64,000 nucleotides of DNA, from positions 2,679,001-2,743,000 of the forward strand of contig NZ_FNSK01000001.1 in assembly GCF_900105075.1 (NCBI RefSeq). The letters are read 5' to 3'. Within the stretch, counting starts at the first letter, position 1; each line of letters starts with the position of its first letter. This stretch comes from Rhodobacter sp. 24-YEA-8 (GTDB lineage: Bacteria; Pseudomonadota; Alphaproteobacteria; Rhodobacterales; Rhodobacteraceae). Below the pieces are notes generated by a model. It did no database searches. It saw nothing but the letters and a program-made list of their open reading frames with translations, and was not told the origin of the DNA. Below are positions 10,915-19,586 of this stretch, one piece after another. The position numbers and the translations under genes were made by a program.

Positions 10915-11762
10915 CCATGGCAAGCTCCTCCCCCGCCCGCCCTGTCACGGCCCTTGACCGGCTGTCGCGCGCTTTGCCGAAACTGCTGTTCATTGCCTAT
11001 CTGACGCTGTTTCTGGCCTATCTCTTCCTGCCGCTGATCATCATGTCGGCGGCAACCTTCAACACCTCGAAATTCCCGACGGTCACGCCCTGGCTTGGCA
11101 CCACGCTGGGCTGGTTCCAGGAGCTGTGGAACGACAGGGCCATGTGGAAGGCGCTCTGGCTCTCCCTCGGGATCGGCCTTGCCGTGGTTGCTTTCGCTTT
11201 GCCGGTCGGCACAGCAGCCGCCTTGTTCCTCACGAGCCTCGACGCGCGCGCAAGGGGGATTTTCTACGCGATCATGGTATCGCCCCTGCTGACGCCCGGC
11301 GTCGCCATCGGGATCGCCACGCTGATCCTGTGGCGCCAGGCCGGGATTGGCGGCGGCACCTTCCTGATCGTGCTGGCCCAGGCGACATTCATCACCGCCT
11401 ATGTCATGCTGATGGTGGTGGCGCGGCTGCAGCGGTTCGACCGCACCCAGGAAGAGGCCGCGCTTGGCCTCGGCGCGTCGAAATGGATGATCTTCCGCCG
11501 GGTTCTGCTGCCGTTCCTGAAGCCAGCACTGATTGCGGCAGCATTCATCGCCTTTCTGCAATCCTTCGAGAACTACAATACCACGCTGTTTGTCCGTGGC
11601 ACCGACACGCCGCTGACCGTCTATATCGCGACCAAGGTCCGCACCGGGCTGACGCCAGCCGTCAACGCCCTTGCCCTGATCCTGATCGCGCTGACGATTG
11701 TCACAGCCTTGGTGATGGAGCTGAACCGCCGACGGAAAGAGGGTGCGCGCAAGGAGGTCTAG
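10911..11762 (+). CDS. Polyamine-type ABC transporter permease (PotC/PotI-like)
   Basis: This is the second membrane subunit, 283 residues, with six predicted helices and the EAA-type loop RTQEEAALGLGASKWMIFRR near residue 180. The ATG at 10911 overlaps the stop of the previous permease (ATGA); the frame is open further upstream but there it only shadows the previous gene. The C-terminus is rich in Arg and Lys (NRRRKEGARKEV), as expected for an inside end. It ends the operon. Confidence 0.92.
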   Translation: MTMASSSPARPVTALDRLSRALPKLLFIAYLTLFLAYLFLPLIIMSAATFNTSKFPTVTPWLGTTLGWFQELWNDRAMWKALWLSLGIGLAVVAFALPVGTAAALFLTSLDARARGIFYAIMVSPLLTPGVAIGIATLILWRQAGIGGGTFLIVLAQATFITAYVMLMVVARLQRFDRTQEEAALGLGASKWMIFRRVLLPFLKPALIAAAFIAFLQSFENYNTTLFVRGTDTPLTVYIATKVRTGLTPAVNALALILIALTIVTALVMELNRRRKEGARKEV

Positions 11763-12187
11763 CATCTGTCTTTTTCAGGCTGCTGAAGAGGTCCGGCTCT
11801 GGTGGCTCTGACAGAGCGCATTTGCGAAGGATTTCAGGCTCGACCCCTGACGCGCCGCGACCAGGGCCAATCGCTGGCGCAGAGCGGAGAAAACCGGCGG
11901 TCTCCGACAGGCGTTCACCCCGCGCCCTGGCCGGGGTGATGCGGGCTTCTGATGCGCAAGGATTTGGGCCAGAAACTGTTTGCGCGCTCCTCGGCGTCAA
12001 GGTTCAGAGATGCGTTGAAAGACAAGGGCATAAGAGCCAGCTACCCGGGCGGGAAACCCCCGCAAGAACACAGTCCGATACCACAGGCGCCGCAAGAAAC
12101 GCCGAAACCGCATCGGGGTCATAATCGCAAGGTCAAGGACCGGAGGCGCCTCTCCCCTTATGGCTGTGAGGGTCAGTGAGCCGGAGC
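11763..12187. other. Intergenic stretch containing transposase debris
   Basis: The first 220 bases hold nothing I recognise. From about 11985 the plus strand contains scattered pieces of an IS5-type transposase, listed separately. No terminator with a U-tract is obvious for either the upstream permease operon or the convergent coaBC gene. Confidence 0.5.
11985..12178 (+). pseudogene. IS5-family transposase C-terminal remnant with frameshifts
   Basis: Three short frames together read like the C-terminal part of IS5-type (IS427-like) transposases. FRDALKDKGIRASYPGGK matches the region that normally reads FRxALxDKGIxxCIPGRK. A shift then gives NPRKNTVRYHRRRKKRRNRI (normally xPVRYDKRRYKRRNRIE), and another gives VKDRRRLSPY (normally LKDWRRxATRYDR). 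No N-terminal half, catalytic core or inverted repeats were seen. It is a dead fragment, evidence of an old insertion between the transporter operon and coaBC. Confidence 0.72.
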
Positions 12188-13381
12188 CTATGTCAGTGCG
12201 GCGGCAATGCGCTCTGCTAGCTGCCGCGCGACCTGCTCTTTTAGCATCCGGGGCCAGGTCTCGGCGCCCTGATCCGTGATCAGCACCACGGCGTTTTCCG
12301 TCCCGCCCATGATCCCGGTGGCGGGCGAGACATCATTCGCGACGATCCAGTCGCAGCCTTTCCTGAGCCGTTTCGCCGTCGCGTGTTCCACCACATCGGT
12401 GGTCTCGGCCGCAAAACCAACCACCAGGCGCGGGCGCGGGCTGCCTTTGGACACGCCCGCCAGAATATCTTCATTCTCGGCAAATTGCAGCGCGGGCAGG
12501 TTCCCGGTGCCATCCTTCTTGATCTTCTGCGCGCCCTGATTGTCCACGCGCCAATCGGCCACCGCCGCCGCCATCACCGCCGCATCCGCCGGGAGCGCAG
12601 CCTTCACCGCACACGCCATCTCTGCCGCCGTCTCGACCGCGACCACATCCACCCCCTGCGGCGGCGGCACGCTTGCCGGGCCGGTGACAAAGGTCACCCT
12701 TGCCCCCAGATCCCGCAGCGCGCCCGCGATCGCCGTGCCCTGTGCGCCGGAAGAACGGTTCGCAATATAGCGCACCGGGTCAATCGGCTCATGCGTCGGG
12801 CCGGAGGTCACCAGCACATGTTTGCCACGCAAGGGCTTTGGCCCGAAAGCGGCCTCAATCGCCGCAAGGATCTGCGCGGGTTCTGCCAGCCGCCCGGCGC
12901 CGAACTCGCCACAGGCCATCTCGCCCTGATCCGGGCCAACCACCAGCACACCGTCGTCTTGCAAGGTCGCGAGATTGCGCTGCGTCGCCGGGTGGTGCCA
13001 CATCCGCACATTCATCGCCGGTGCGATCATGACCCGCTTGTCGGTCGCCAGAAGCAGGGTCGAGGCCAGGTCATCCGCCCGGCCGGTCGCCATCTTCGCC
13101 ATGAGATCAGCGGTCGCGGGCACGACGACCAGCAGATCCGCCGCCCGCGACAGCTGGATATGGCCCATCTCGGCCTCATCCATCAGATCGAACAGCTCCT
13201 GGTAATGCCGTTCCCCCGCCAGCGCCGACAGCGACAGAGGGGTTACGAATTCCGCCCCGGCTTTTGTCAGGACCGGGGTCACCGACGCGCCCGCCTTGCG
13301 CAGCAGCCGCACCAGCTCCAGCGCCTTATAGGCCGCGATGCCGCCACCCACGATCAGAAGAATGCGTTTACCGGCAAGCAT
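12188..13381 (-). CDS. coaBC: Bifunctional phosphopantothenoylcysteine decarboxylase/synthetase
   Basis: CoaBC (Dfp) makes 4'-phosphopantetheine for coenzyme A: the C-terminal CoaB half joins cysteine to phosphopantothenate and the N-terminal CoaC flavoprotein half decarboxylates the product. The 397-residue length is typical. CoaC shows GGGIAAYKAL at residue 12 and the PAMNVRMW substrate-clamp motif near residue 120. CoaB begins near residue 185 with VLVTSGPTHEPIDPVRYIAN. It is divergent from the cobinamide kinase gene across 99 bases. Confidence 0.96.
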   Translation of the reverse strand: MLAGKRILLIVGGGIAAYKALELVRLLRKAGASVTPVLTKAGAEFVTPLSLSALAGERHYQELFDLMDEAEMGHIQLSRAADLLVVVPATADLMAKMATGRADDLASTLLLATDKRVMIAPAMNVRMWHHPATQRNLATLQDDGVLVVGPDQGEMACGEFGAGRLAEPAQILAAIEAAFGPKPLRGKHVLVTSGPTHEPIDPVRYIANRSSGAQGTAIAGALRDLGARVTFVTGPASVPPPQGVDVVAVETAAEMACAVKAALPADAAVMAAAVADWRVDNQGAQKIKKDGTGNLPALQFAENEDILAGVSKGSPRPRLVVGFAAETTDVVEHATAKRLRKGCDWIVANDVSPATGIMGGTENAVVLITDQGAETWPRMLKEQVARQLAERIAAALT

Positions 13382-13480
13382 TACTGGCCCTCCATTGCGA
13401 AAGGGAACTTAGGTTGCATGCGGCGGGAACTCAATCGTCACGCCGCTGGCACATCGCCGCGCCCGCGCTATAGTCGCGCC

Positions 13481-14020
13481 ATGACCCTGCTCCCTCCCTT
13501 CACCCTGATCACCGGCGGCGCCCGTTCCGGAAAATCCGCCTGTGCCGAACGCCTTGCCTTCGGGTCGGGGCTGAAGCGGCGCTATATCGCCACCGCCCAG
13601 GCCTTTGACACCGAGATGGCCGAGCGTATCCGCCAGCATCGCGAAGACCGGGGTCCGGATTGGGAGACCTTCGAGACCCCGTTCGACGCCGCCCCTGCCG
13701 TCGCCGCCGCGCCCAGGGGCAGTGTGACGCTGTTTGACTGCGCCACGCTCTGGCTGACCAATCATCTGCTGGCGGAAAATGACATTGGCAATGAGACCGA
13801 GGTGCTCCTGATCGCACTGGCCGCCGCACGCGGTCCGGTGATCATGGTCACGAATGAGGTCGGTCAGGGCATTGTTCCCGGCGACGCGCTGTCCAGGCGG
13901 TTTCGCGACGAACAGGGGCGGCTGAACCAGCGCCTGGCGCAGCAGGCCGGGCTGGTCGTCGCGGTGATGTGCGGCCTGCCGCTGGCCCTGAAAGGCACGC
14001 TCCCGGAGATGGCGCCATGA
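13481..14020 (+). CDS. cobU: Bifunctional adenosylcobinamide kinase/guanylyltransferase (CobU/CobP)
   Basis: This enzyme phosphorylates adenosylcobinamide and transfers GMP to it in assembly of the nucleotide loop of vitamin B12. The 179-residue product has the P-loop GGARSGKSACAERL near the start, TAQAFDTEMAERI, the DCATLWLTN block and NEVGQGIVP, all in family order. The ATG at 13481 was chosen although the frame remains open for a kilobase upstream, because that upstream part is the antisense of coaBC. The stop overlaps the next gene by four bases. Confidence 0.93.
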   Translation: MTLLPPFTLITGGARSGKSACAERLAFGSGLKRRYIATAQAFDTEMAERIRQHREDRGPDWETFETPFDAAPAVAAAPRGSVTLFDCATLWLTNHLLAENDIGNETEVLLIALAAARGPVIMVTNEVGQGIVPGDALSRRFRDEQGRLNQRLAQQAGLVVAVMCGLPLALKGTLPEMAP

Positions 14021-14577
14021 GCCGCTTCTGGCTGGTGCGCCATGGCCCGACCCATGCGAAAGCGATGGTGGGCTGGACCGATATTCCCGCCGATCTGTCG
14101 GATCATGCGCAGATCGCGCGGCTGAACGCTTATCTGCCGGATGTCCCGGTGGTGTCCTCGGACCTGTCGCGCGCGATCTGCACCGCCGACTGTCTCGCGC
14201 CCCGATTGCGCCTGGCCCATGACCCGGGCCTGCGCGAGATCAATTTCGGCGCCTGGGAGATGAAGACCTATGCCGAGGCCGAAGTCTCCGACCCTATCCT
14301 GATCCGCGCCTTCTGGGACCAGGCTGGTACCCCACGCGCGCCGGGCGGAGAAAGCTGGGACGATCTGACCGCCCGGATCGGAACCGCGCTGAACCGCCTG
14401 GCCGAACAGGCCGATGAGCTGATCATCGTCGCCCATTTCGGCGCGATCCTTGCAGCGGTGCAGCTGGCAGCCGGTCTCACCACGGCTGAGGTACTGTCGC
14501 ATAAAATCGACAACCTCTCGGTGACCTCGATCGGTTTCCGCCCGGGCCAGCTGCATCGCATCAATCACATTCCGTGA
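14017..14577 (+). CDS. Histidine phosphatase family protein (CobC/alpha-ribazole phosphatase-like)
   Basis: The 186-residue protein is a phosphoglycerate-mutase-fold phosphatase. It has the N-terminal catalytic block LVRHGPTHAKA (RHG motif, residues 6-8), SDLSRAICTA, REINFGAWE and the second histidine in IVAHFGAI. Four-base overlap with cobU suggests it serves as the alpha-ribazole-phosphate phosphatase of cobalamin assembly, but the family is broad and the assignment rests on context. Confidence 0.8.
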   Translation: MSRFWLVRHGPTHAKAMVGWTDIPADLSDHAQIARLNAYLPDVPVVSSDLSRAICTADCLAPRLRLAHDPGLREINFGAWEMKTYAEAEVSDPILIRAFWDQAGTPRAPGGESWDDLTARIGTALNRLAEQADELIIVAHFGAILAAVQLAAGLTTAEVLSHKIDNLSVTSIGFRPGQLHRINHIP

Positions 14578-14649
14578 TGGATCCGCACACAAAACAGCAT
14601 TTCCCTTCCCGGTGCCGCCACCCCAGGCTGCGCGCTAAAGGAGACAGGG

Positions 14650-15531
14650 ATGACTTACGATCTGGTGATCGGCGACCGCGCCTATTCCAGCTGGTCACTG
14701 CGTGGCTGGCTGCTGTTTGATGCATTTCGAATTCCGGTGCGGGTGCACACGGCCCGGCTCTATTCAGACGAATTGCCGCGCCTGCTTGCCAGTTATGCAC
14801 CCTCGCGCACCGCGCCGACCGCACGGATGCCCGAAGGCACCGTGGTCTCGGAAAGCCTCGCCATCGCCGAGGAGCTGGCCAGCCGCCACCCTGAGGCCGG
14901 TCACTGGCCGACAGATCCCGCGCACCGCGCCACGGCGCGGATGCTGGCCTCCGAAATGCATGCCGGTTTCGAGGCGCTGCGCAATTATTGCCCGATGAAC
15001 CTGAGGGTGTCTTATCAGGGATCACAGCCACCCGAGGCAGTTCTGAAAGACCTCGCCCGCCTTGACGTGATCTGGGATCACGCGCGCCGGGTTTGCGGCG
15101 GGCGCGGCCCCTGGCTTTGCGGCGACTATTCGGCAGCGGATGTGTTTTTCGCGCCGGTTGCGGCCCGGATCGCGGGCTACAACCTGCCGGTCGGTGCGGC
15201 GGCCAGCGCTTATGTGAACGCGCATCTCGCGCATCCCTCATTCCGGCGCTGGCGCGCAATGGGGCTGGTGGATGGCCCTGATCAGACGGTTTACCGCCGC
15301 GACTGGCCGCGCCGCGACTGGCCCGGCCCGGTGCCCTTGCCCGCGAAGGCCGTCACGGGAACCGAAGCCGAGAACGTGGCCTGCCCCTATTCCGGCAAGC
15401 CGGTGACGCATGTTCTGGAACTGGCCGGGCGCCGGCTCGGGTTTTGCAATGCGTTTTGCCGCGACAAGACCGCGGCCGATCCTGAAGCCTGGCCCGCCTT
15501 CATGCCGCTGCTCCGGGGTGTTGCGGCGTGA
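14650..15531 (+). CDS. Glutathione S-transferase with C-terminal cysteine (YHS/TRASH-like) motif
   Basis: Residues 1-205 read as a glutathione S-transferase: thioredoxin-fold start YSSWSLRGWLL, the VVSESLAIAEEL segment that normally binds the glutamyl end of glutathione, and the helical stretch containing RNYCPMNLRV. About 90 residues follow that ordinary GSTs lack. They carry C245 in ACPYSGKPV and C266/C270 in GFCNAFCRDK, a spacing like the small metal-binding YHS/TRASH modules. Start ATG 14650 follows AAAGGAGAC. Substrate is unknown. The tail may sense or bind a metal, which is inferred only from the cysteines. Confidence 0.82.
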   Translation: MTYDLVIGDRAYSSWSLRGWLLFDAFRIPVRVHTARLYSDELPRLLASYAPSRTAPTARMPEGTVVSESLAIAEELASRHPEAGHWPTDPAHRATARMLASEMHAGFEALRNYCPMNLRVSYQGSQPPEAVLKDLARLDVIWDHARRVCGGRGPWLCGDYSAADVFFAPVAARIAGYNLPVGAAASAYVNAHLAHPSFRRWRAMGLVDGPDQTVYRRDWPRRDWPGPVPLPAKAVTGTEAENVACPYSGKPVTHVLELAGRRLGFCNAFCRDKTAADPEAWPAFMPLLRGVAA

Positions 15532-15561
15532 CAGGTCCGCGCCGTTTCGGAACGTGATGTC

Positions 15562-15579
15562 GTTAACCCTTCGCTAACC
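15562..15579. promoter_or_regulatory. CtrA-like site upstream of comM
   Basis: GTTAACCCTTCGCTAACC contains TTAA-N7-CTAA, one base off the CtrA consensus TTAA-N7-TTAA, 45 bases before the comM start. In Rhodobacterales CtrA controls gene-transfer-agent and competence genes including comM, so the position is sensible; binding is inferred. Confidence 0.45.
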
Positions 15580-15623
15580 AGTCTTCGCGCAAGCTGACCC
15601 CCTTCGGGCAAGGGGAAGCGCGC

Positions 15624-17132
15624 ATGATCGCCAGCGCCTATAGCGTGGCTTTTGAAGGGGTTGAGGCGCGGCTGGTCGAGGTGCAATGCGCGGTCCAGGG
15701 CGGGGCTGCGGCCTTCACGCTTGTCGGTATGGCCGACAAGGCGGTGAGCGAATCCCGTGAAAGGGTGCGCAGCGCGCTGCAATCTTTGTCCATCGCGCTG
15801 CCGAACCGGCGCATCACCATCAACCTCGCACCGGCGGATCTGCCGAAAGAGGGCAGCCATTTCGACCTGCCGATTGCGCTGGCGTTGCTGGCGGCGATCG
15901 ACATCCTGCCCCGCGATGAGGTCGCGAGGGTCCTCGCCCTGGGAGAGCTGTCGCTGGATGGCCGCCTGCTGCCGGTCGCTGGCGCCCTGCCTGCGGCGCT
16001 CGCCGCTGCAGAAGAGGAATGCGCCCTGCTCTGCCCCAGTGCCTCCGGTGCGGAAGCGGCCTGGGTTGGCGCGACCGAGGTCATCGCCGCTGCGTCACTG
16101 GCCGAGGTAGTACGACATTTCACCGGTCAGGCGGTGCTGACGCCACCGCGCCCGGGAGAGATCCGGCCTTGCACCGCCGCGCCTGACCTGCGTGGGGTCA
16201 AAGGCCAGGAACGCGCCAAGCGCGCGCTTGAAATTGCGGCCGCCGGGCGCCACCACCTCATGATGACCGGCACGCCAGGATCGGGGAAAAGCATGCTCGC
16301 CGCGCGCCTCCCCGGGCTTTTGCCCGGGATGAGCCCGGCCGAGGCACTGGAAACCTCGATGATTCATTCCCTCGCGGGGCTGCTGACCGGCGGTGGGATT
16401 TCGCGCAGCCGCCCGTTTCGTACGCCGCATCACACCGCATCGATGGCGGCAATGTCAGGCGGCGGGCGTGGCGCGAAACCGGGCGAGATCAGTCTTGCGC
16501 ATAATGGTGTCCTGTTTCTTGATGAATTGCCCGAATTTTCCCGTCAGGTGCTGGAAGTGCTCCGCCAACCGATCGAGACCGGCGAAGTGACTGTCGCGCG
16601 CGCAAATGCGCATATCCGCTATCCCAGCCGTTTCCAGCTGGTTGCCGCCGCCAATCCCTGCCGCTGTGGCTATCTGACCGACCCTTCCCGCGCCTGCGCC
16701 CGGGTGCCGGTCTGCGGGGCGGAATACCTGGGGCGGATCTCTGGCCCGCTGATGGACCGGATCGACCTGCGAATCGAAATGCCGCCGGTCGCTTTCACGG
16801 ATCTTGACCTGCCGGCGAATGGCGAAAGCTCGGCCGTGGTCGCAGCCCGGGTGAAGGCCGCGCGCGATGTTCAGGCGGAACGGCTCGGGGCAGAGGGACA
16901 GACCAATGCCGATCTCTCCTGCGAATCGCTGGAGAGATTTGCCAGCCCCGATGCCGGGGGCCGTGCGCTGATCGGTGTGCTGGCCGACCGCATGGGATTG
17001 TCCGCGCGTGGCTATCACCGGCTGTTGCGGGTCGCCCGGTCAATCGCGGATCTCGAAGGCAGTGACGCGCTGCGCCGCAACCATATAGCCGAAGCCGCCT
17101 CTTACCGGCTTTCGCCCGGCGCCCTCGGATAG
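15624..17132 (+). CDS. comM: YifB/ComM family Mg-chelatase-like AAA ATPase
   Basis: ComM is a hexameric helicase that aids branch migration when incoming DNA recombines with the chromosome in natural transformation. The 502-residue product has the N-terminal ChlI-type domain (residues 1-170), then an AAA+ module with Walker A GTPGSGKSML near residue 215 and Walker B LFLDELPEF near residue 297, and the C-terminal Mg_chelatase_C domain. Length is normal for the family. A CtrA-like site precedes it. It converges on gshB with only two bases between stop codons. Confidence 0.93.
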   Translation: MIASAYSVAFEGVEARLVEVQCAVQGGAAAFTLVGMADKAVSESRERVRSALQSLSIALPNRRITINLAPADLPKEGSHFDLPIALALLAAIDILPRDEVARVLALGELSLDGRLLPVAGALPAALAAAEEECALLCPSASGAEAAWVGATEVIAAASLAEVVRHFTGQAVLTPPRPGEIRPCTAAPDLRGVKGQERAKRALEIAAAGRHHLMMTGTPGSGKSMLAARLPGLLPGMSPAEALETSMIHSLAGLLTGGGISRSRPFRTPHHTASMAAMSGGGRGAKPGEISLAHNGVLFLDELPEFSRQVLEVLRQPIETGEVTVARANAHIRYPSRFQLVAAANPCRCGYLTDPSRACARVPVCGAEYLGRISGPLMDRIDLRIEMPPVAFTDLDLPANGESSAVVAARVKAARDVQAERLGAEGQTNADLSCESLERFASPDAGGRALIGVLADRMGLSARGYHRLLRVARSIADLEGSDALRRNHIAEAASYRLSPGALG

Positions 17133-17134
17133 GG

Positions 17135-18079
17135 TCAGCCGGCGCGCTTCGCTTCGATCACCTGCCAGATTTTCTCGGCCGCATTGGTGCCATCAAACCG
17201 CTCCAGCTCCTGGATGCCGGTGGGCGAGGTCACGTTGATCTCGGTCAGCCAGTCTCCGATCACGTCAATACCGACGAAGATCTGGCCATGTTCGCGCAAC
17301 GTCGGGCCGATGCGGCGGCAGATCTCCATATCGCGGTCGCTGAGCCCGATCTTCTCGGGTCGCCCGCCCACATGCATATTAGAACGCGTCTCTCCCGCCT
17401 GCGGCACCCGGTTGATCGCACCGACCGGTTCACCATCAACCAGAATAACCCGCTTGTCGCCCCTGGCCACGGCAGGAAGGAACTTCTGGACGATCATCGG
17501 TTCACGCGACATCGAGGTGAACAGCTCGTAAAGCGACGAAAGGTTGCGATCATTCTCATCCAGCCGGAACACGCCGGCGCCGCCATTGCCATAAAGCGGT
17601 TTGAGAATGATGTCGCCATGCCGGGCTTTGAAGGCGCGAATCGTTTCAAGATCGCGGGCAATGGCCGTCGGGGGGGTGAGGTCGGGGAACCGCAGCACGA
17701 GCAGCTTTTCCGGGAAGTTCCGGACCCAGAACGGGTCATTGACCACCAGCGTTTTCGGCTGGATCAGGTCGAGCAGATGGGTTGTGGTGATATAGCCCAT
17801 GTCGAAAGGCGGGTCCTGGCGCAGCCAGACAACATCGAAATCTGCAAGATCGACCTCGGTTTCTGCGCCGAAACTGACGTGATTGCCCTGTTCACGGCGC
17901 AGTTCGATCCATTGGCCACGTGCGAGGACCCGCCCCTCGACAAAAGCCAGCCGGTCGGGAGTATAGAAAAACAGCCTGTGCCCTCGGATCTGGGCCTCCA
18001 GCGCGATGCGGAAAGTGGAATCGGCGTCGATATTGACCGACCCGATCGGGTCCATCTGAAAGGCGACCTTGAGTGCCAT
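17135..18079 (-). CDS. gshB: Glutathione synthetase
   Basis: GshB adds glycine to gamma-glutamylcysteine using ATP. The 314-residue product is of usual length and starts [22 protein letters not shown] as the family does. It contains [18 protein letters not shown], the ATP-grasp stretch [20 protein letters not shown], and ends with [21 protein letters not shown]. The ATG at 18079 was chosen over the upstream start at 18133 by comparison with the family N-terminus. It follows yraN on the same strand, the common order in Rhodobacterales. Confidence 0.96.
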   Translation of the reverse strand: MALKVAFQMDPIGSVNIDADSTFRIALEAQIRGHRLFFYTPDRLAFVEGRVLARGQWIELRREQGNHVSFGAETEVDLADFDVVWLRQDPPFDMGYITTTHLLDLIQPKTLVVNDPFWVRNFPEKLLVLRFPDLTPPTAIARDLETIRAFKARHGDIILKPLYGNGGAGVFRLDENDRNLSSLYELFTSMSREPMIVQKFLPAVARGDKRVILVDGEPVGAINRVPQAGETRSNMHVGGRPEKIGLSDRDMEICRRIGPTLREHGQIFVGIDVIGDWLTEINVTSPTGIQELERFDGTNAAEKIWQVIEAKRAG

Positions 18080-18163
18080 AACATGCTCCGGCTGTTCTGC
18101 CCCTTTGATGCCGCAAGGACGCAGCCGATGCAAACCCGTCTGTGCCTTTTGCTGACCTTTGGG

Positions 18164-18580
18164 TCAGAGAAAAAAGGCGGCCTCGGCGATGTCGACGCGC
18201 CCCAAGCCATCAACCAATGCCAGATCGAATCGCATATCCACGATTGTCATAGGATCGCGGCCGCTCAGATGGATTTCCCGGAGATATTCCTCGGCGCAGG
18301 CGCCAAGCCGGATCTGCTGCGCGCGCCCGAAATACCCGGCTGCGATATCATGATTGCGCGCGCTTTTGACTTCGACAATCGCAAGATCATCGCCTTTGCC
18401 GGCAATAATATCGACCTCGCCACCCGCCCCGCGCCAGCGCCTTGCGAGGATCTTATAGCCCTGCGCCTGATATTTGCGGGCAACCGCCTCTTCGGCCGCG
18501 AGGCCGGTCAGATGGCTGCGCAACCCGCGTCTCGCCCGGGCGGAGGGGACAGGATCATCCTGAACGAAATCAAGGCGCAT
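18164..18580 (-). CDS. YraN family (UPF0102) putative nuclease-fold protein
   Basis: The 138-residue protein has the PD-(D/E)XK-type pattern of the family: AAEEAVARKYQAQGYKILARR, then GGEVDIIA and LAIVEVKSAR, giving the E, D and E-x-K residues of a Holliday-junction-resolvase-like fold. Biochemical role of the family is not settled. It lies just downstream of rsmI on the same strand with an LpoA-like gene divergent, matching the yraL-yraM-yraN neighbourhood known from enterobacteria. The ATG at 18580 fits the family length better than that at 18652. Confidence 0.9.
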   Translation of the reverse strand: MRLDFVQDDPVPSARARRGLRSHLTGLAAEEAVARKYQAQGYKILARRWRGAGGEVDIIAGKGDDLAIVEVKSARNHDIAAGYFGRAQQIRLGACAEEYLREIHLSGRDPMTIVDMRFDLALVDGLGRVDIAEAAFFL

Positions 18581-18593
18581 GGCAGGTCCTGCG

Positions 18594-19487
18594 TCATTGC
18601 GGTTTCTGACTGCGCGCAAGGGCCATCTGATAGACCTCACGGCGCGGCACATTCAGAGTTTGCGCGACAAATGCTGCTGCTTCCTTAACGCGCATCGTTG
18701 CAAGGGCCTGATCCAGAGCGACAGCGATGGTTTCCGGCCCGGCCTGTTCGGGCGGGCCGCGATCAACAACCAGCACGATCTCGCCCTTCGGATCCTGGTC
18801 TCCAAGCTGTGCCAGCACTTCGGCCAGCGAACCGCGCAGGATTTCTTCGTGCCTTTTGGTCAGCTCGCGGCACACGGCGACCGGCCGGTCCGGCCCGCAG
18901 ATCGCGATCAGTTCCGCAAGTGTCTTGCGGATTCGGCGGGGCGATTCGTACAGAACGAGGGTCGCGTCACCCCGCGTGGCCCCGGTGAGAAACCGCTGCC
19001 TTTCGCCTGCGGCGGCCGGCGGAAAGCCCGCAAAAAGGAAGCGGTCTGTCGGCAAACCTGCCACCGCCAGAGCGGCCAGCAGCGCCGAGGCTCCGGGGGC
19101 GGCCAGCACCTTTGCGCCCGCCTCCACCGCCGCCCGCGCCAAGCCGAAGCCCGGATCAGAAATCAGCGGTGTCCCCGCTTCCGAAGCATAGGCCACCGAT
19201 TTCCCCTCGGCGAGCAGACCGGTGATCCGCGACGCGATGCCTTTCTCGTTATGGTCATGCACCGCGATCAGCGGCCGCCCTTCCAGCGCGATGCCGTGGA
19301 TCTCCATCAGATGCCGGAGCGTCCTGGTGTCCTCGGCCGCCAGCACATCGGCCCCGGCCAGGATATCCAGTGCCCGCAGCGTGATGTCGCGTGCCGCCCC
19401 GATCGGCGTGGCGACCATATGCAGACCAGGCTCAACCCGACCGGCGGAGGCCCGCCAGCGGGGAGAATTTTCCGAACTTCCCACCAT
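18594..19487 (-). CDS. rsmI: 16S rRNA (cytidine(1402)-2'-O)-methyltransferase
   Basis: RsmI methylates the ribose of C1402 in the ribosomal P site using S-adenosylmethionine. The 297-residue product has the tetrapyrrole-methylase fold: MVATPIGAARDITLRALDIL near residue 24, AAEDTRTLRHL, the glycine-rich EAGTPLISDPGFGL and the region LPTDRFLFAGFPPA. The ATG at 19487 gives about 22 extra residues before the conserved core, and the frame is open further upstream. It is divergent from the LpoA-like gene and followed by yraN. Confidence 0.93.
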   Translation of the reverse strand: MVGSSENSPRWRASAGRVEPGLHMVATPIGAARDITLRALDILAGADVLAAEDTRTLRHLMEIHGIALEGRPLIAVHDHNEKGIASRITGLLAEGKSVAYASEAGTPLISDPGFGLARAAVEAGAKVLAAPGASALLAALAVAGLPTDRFLFAGFPPAAAGERQRFLTGATRGDATLVLYESPRRIRKTLAELIAICGPDRPVAVCRELTKRHEEILRGSLAEVLAQLGDQDPKGEIVLVVDRGPPEQAGPETIAVALDQALATMRVKEAAAFVAQTLNVPRREVYQMALARSQKPQ

Positions 19488-19586
19488 CTCATCCCTCTGC
19501 GCGCGTTTACTTCGATCCCGGAAACAACTAACCTTCGCGCTGTCGTCGCGCCCTTGTTCAGGGCGGTTCCCGCGTGAGGAGACCTG

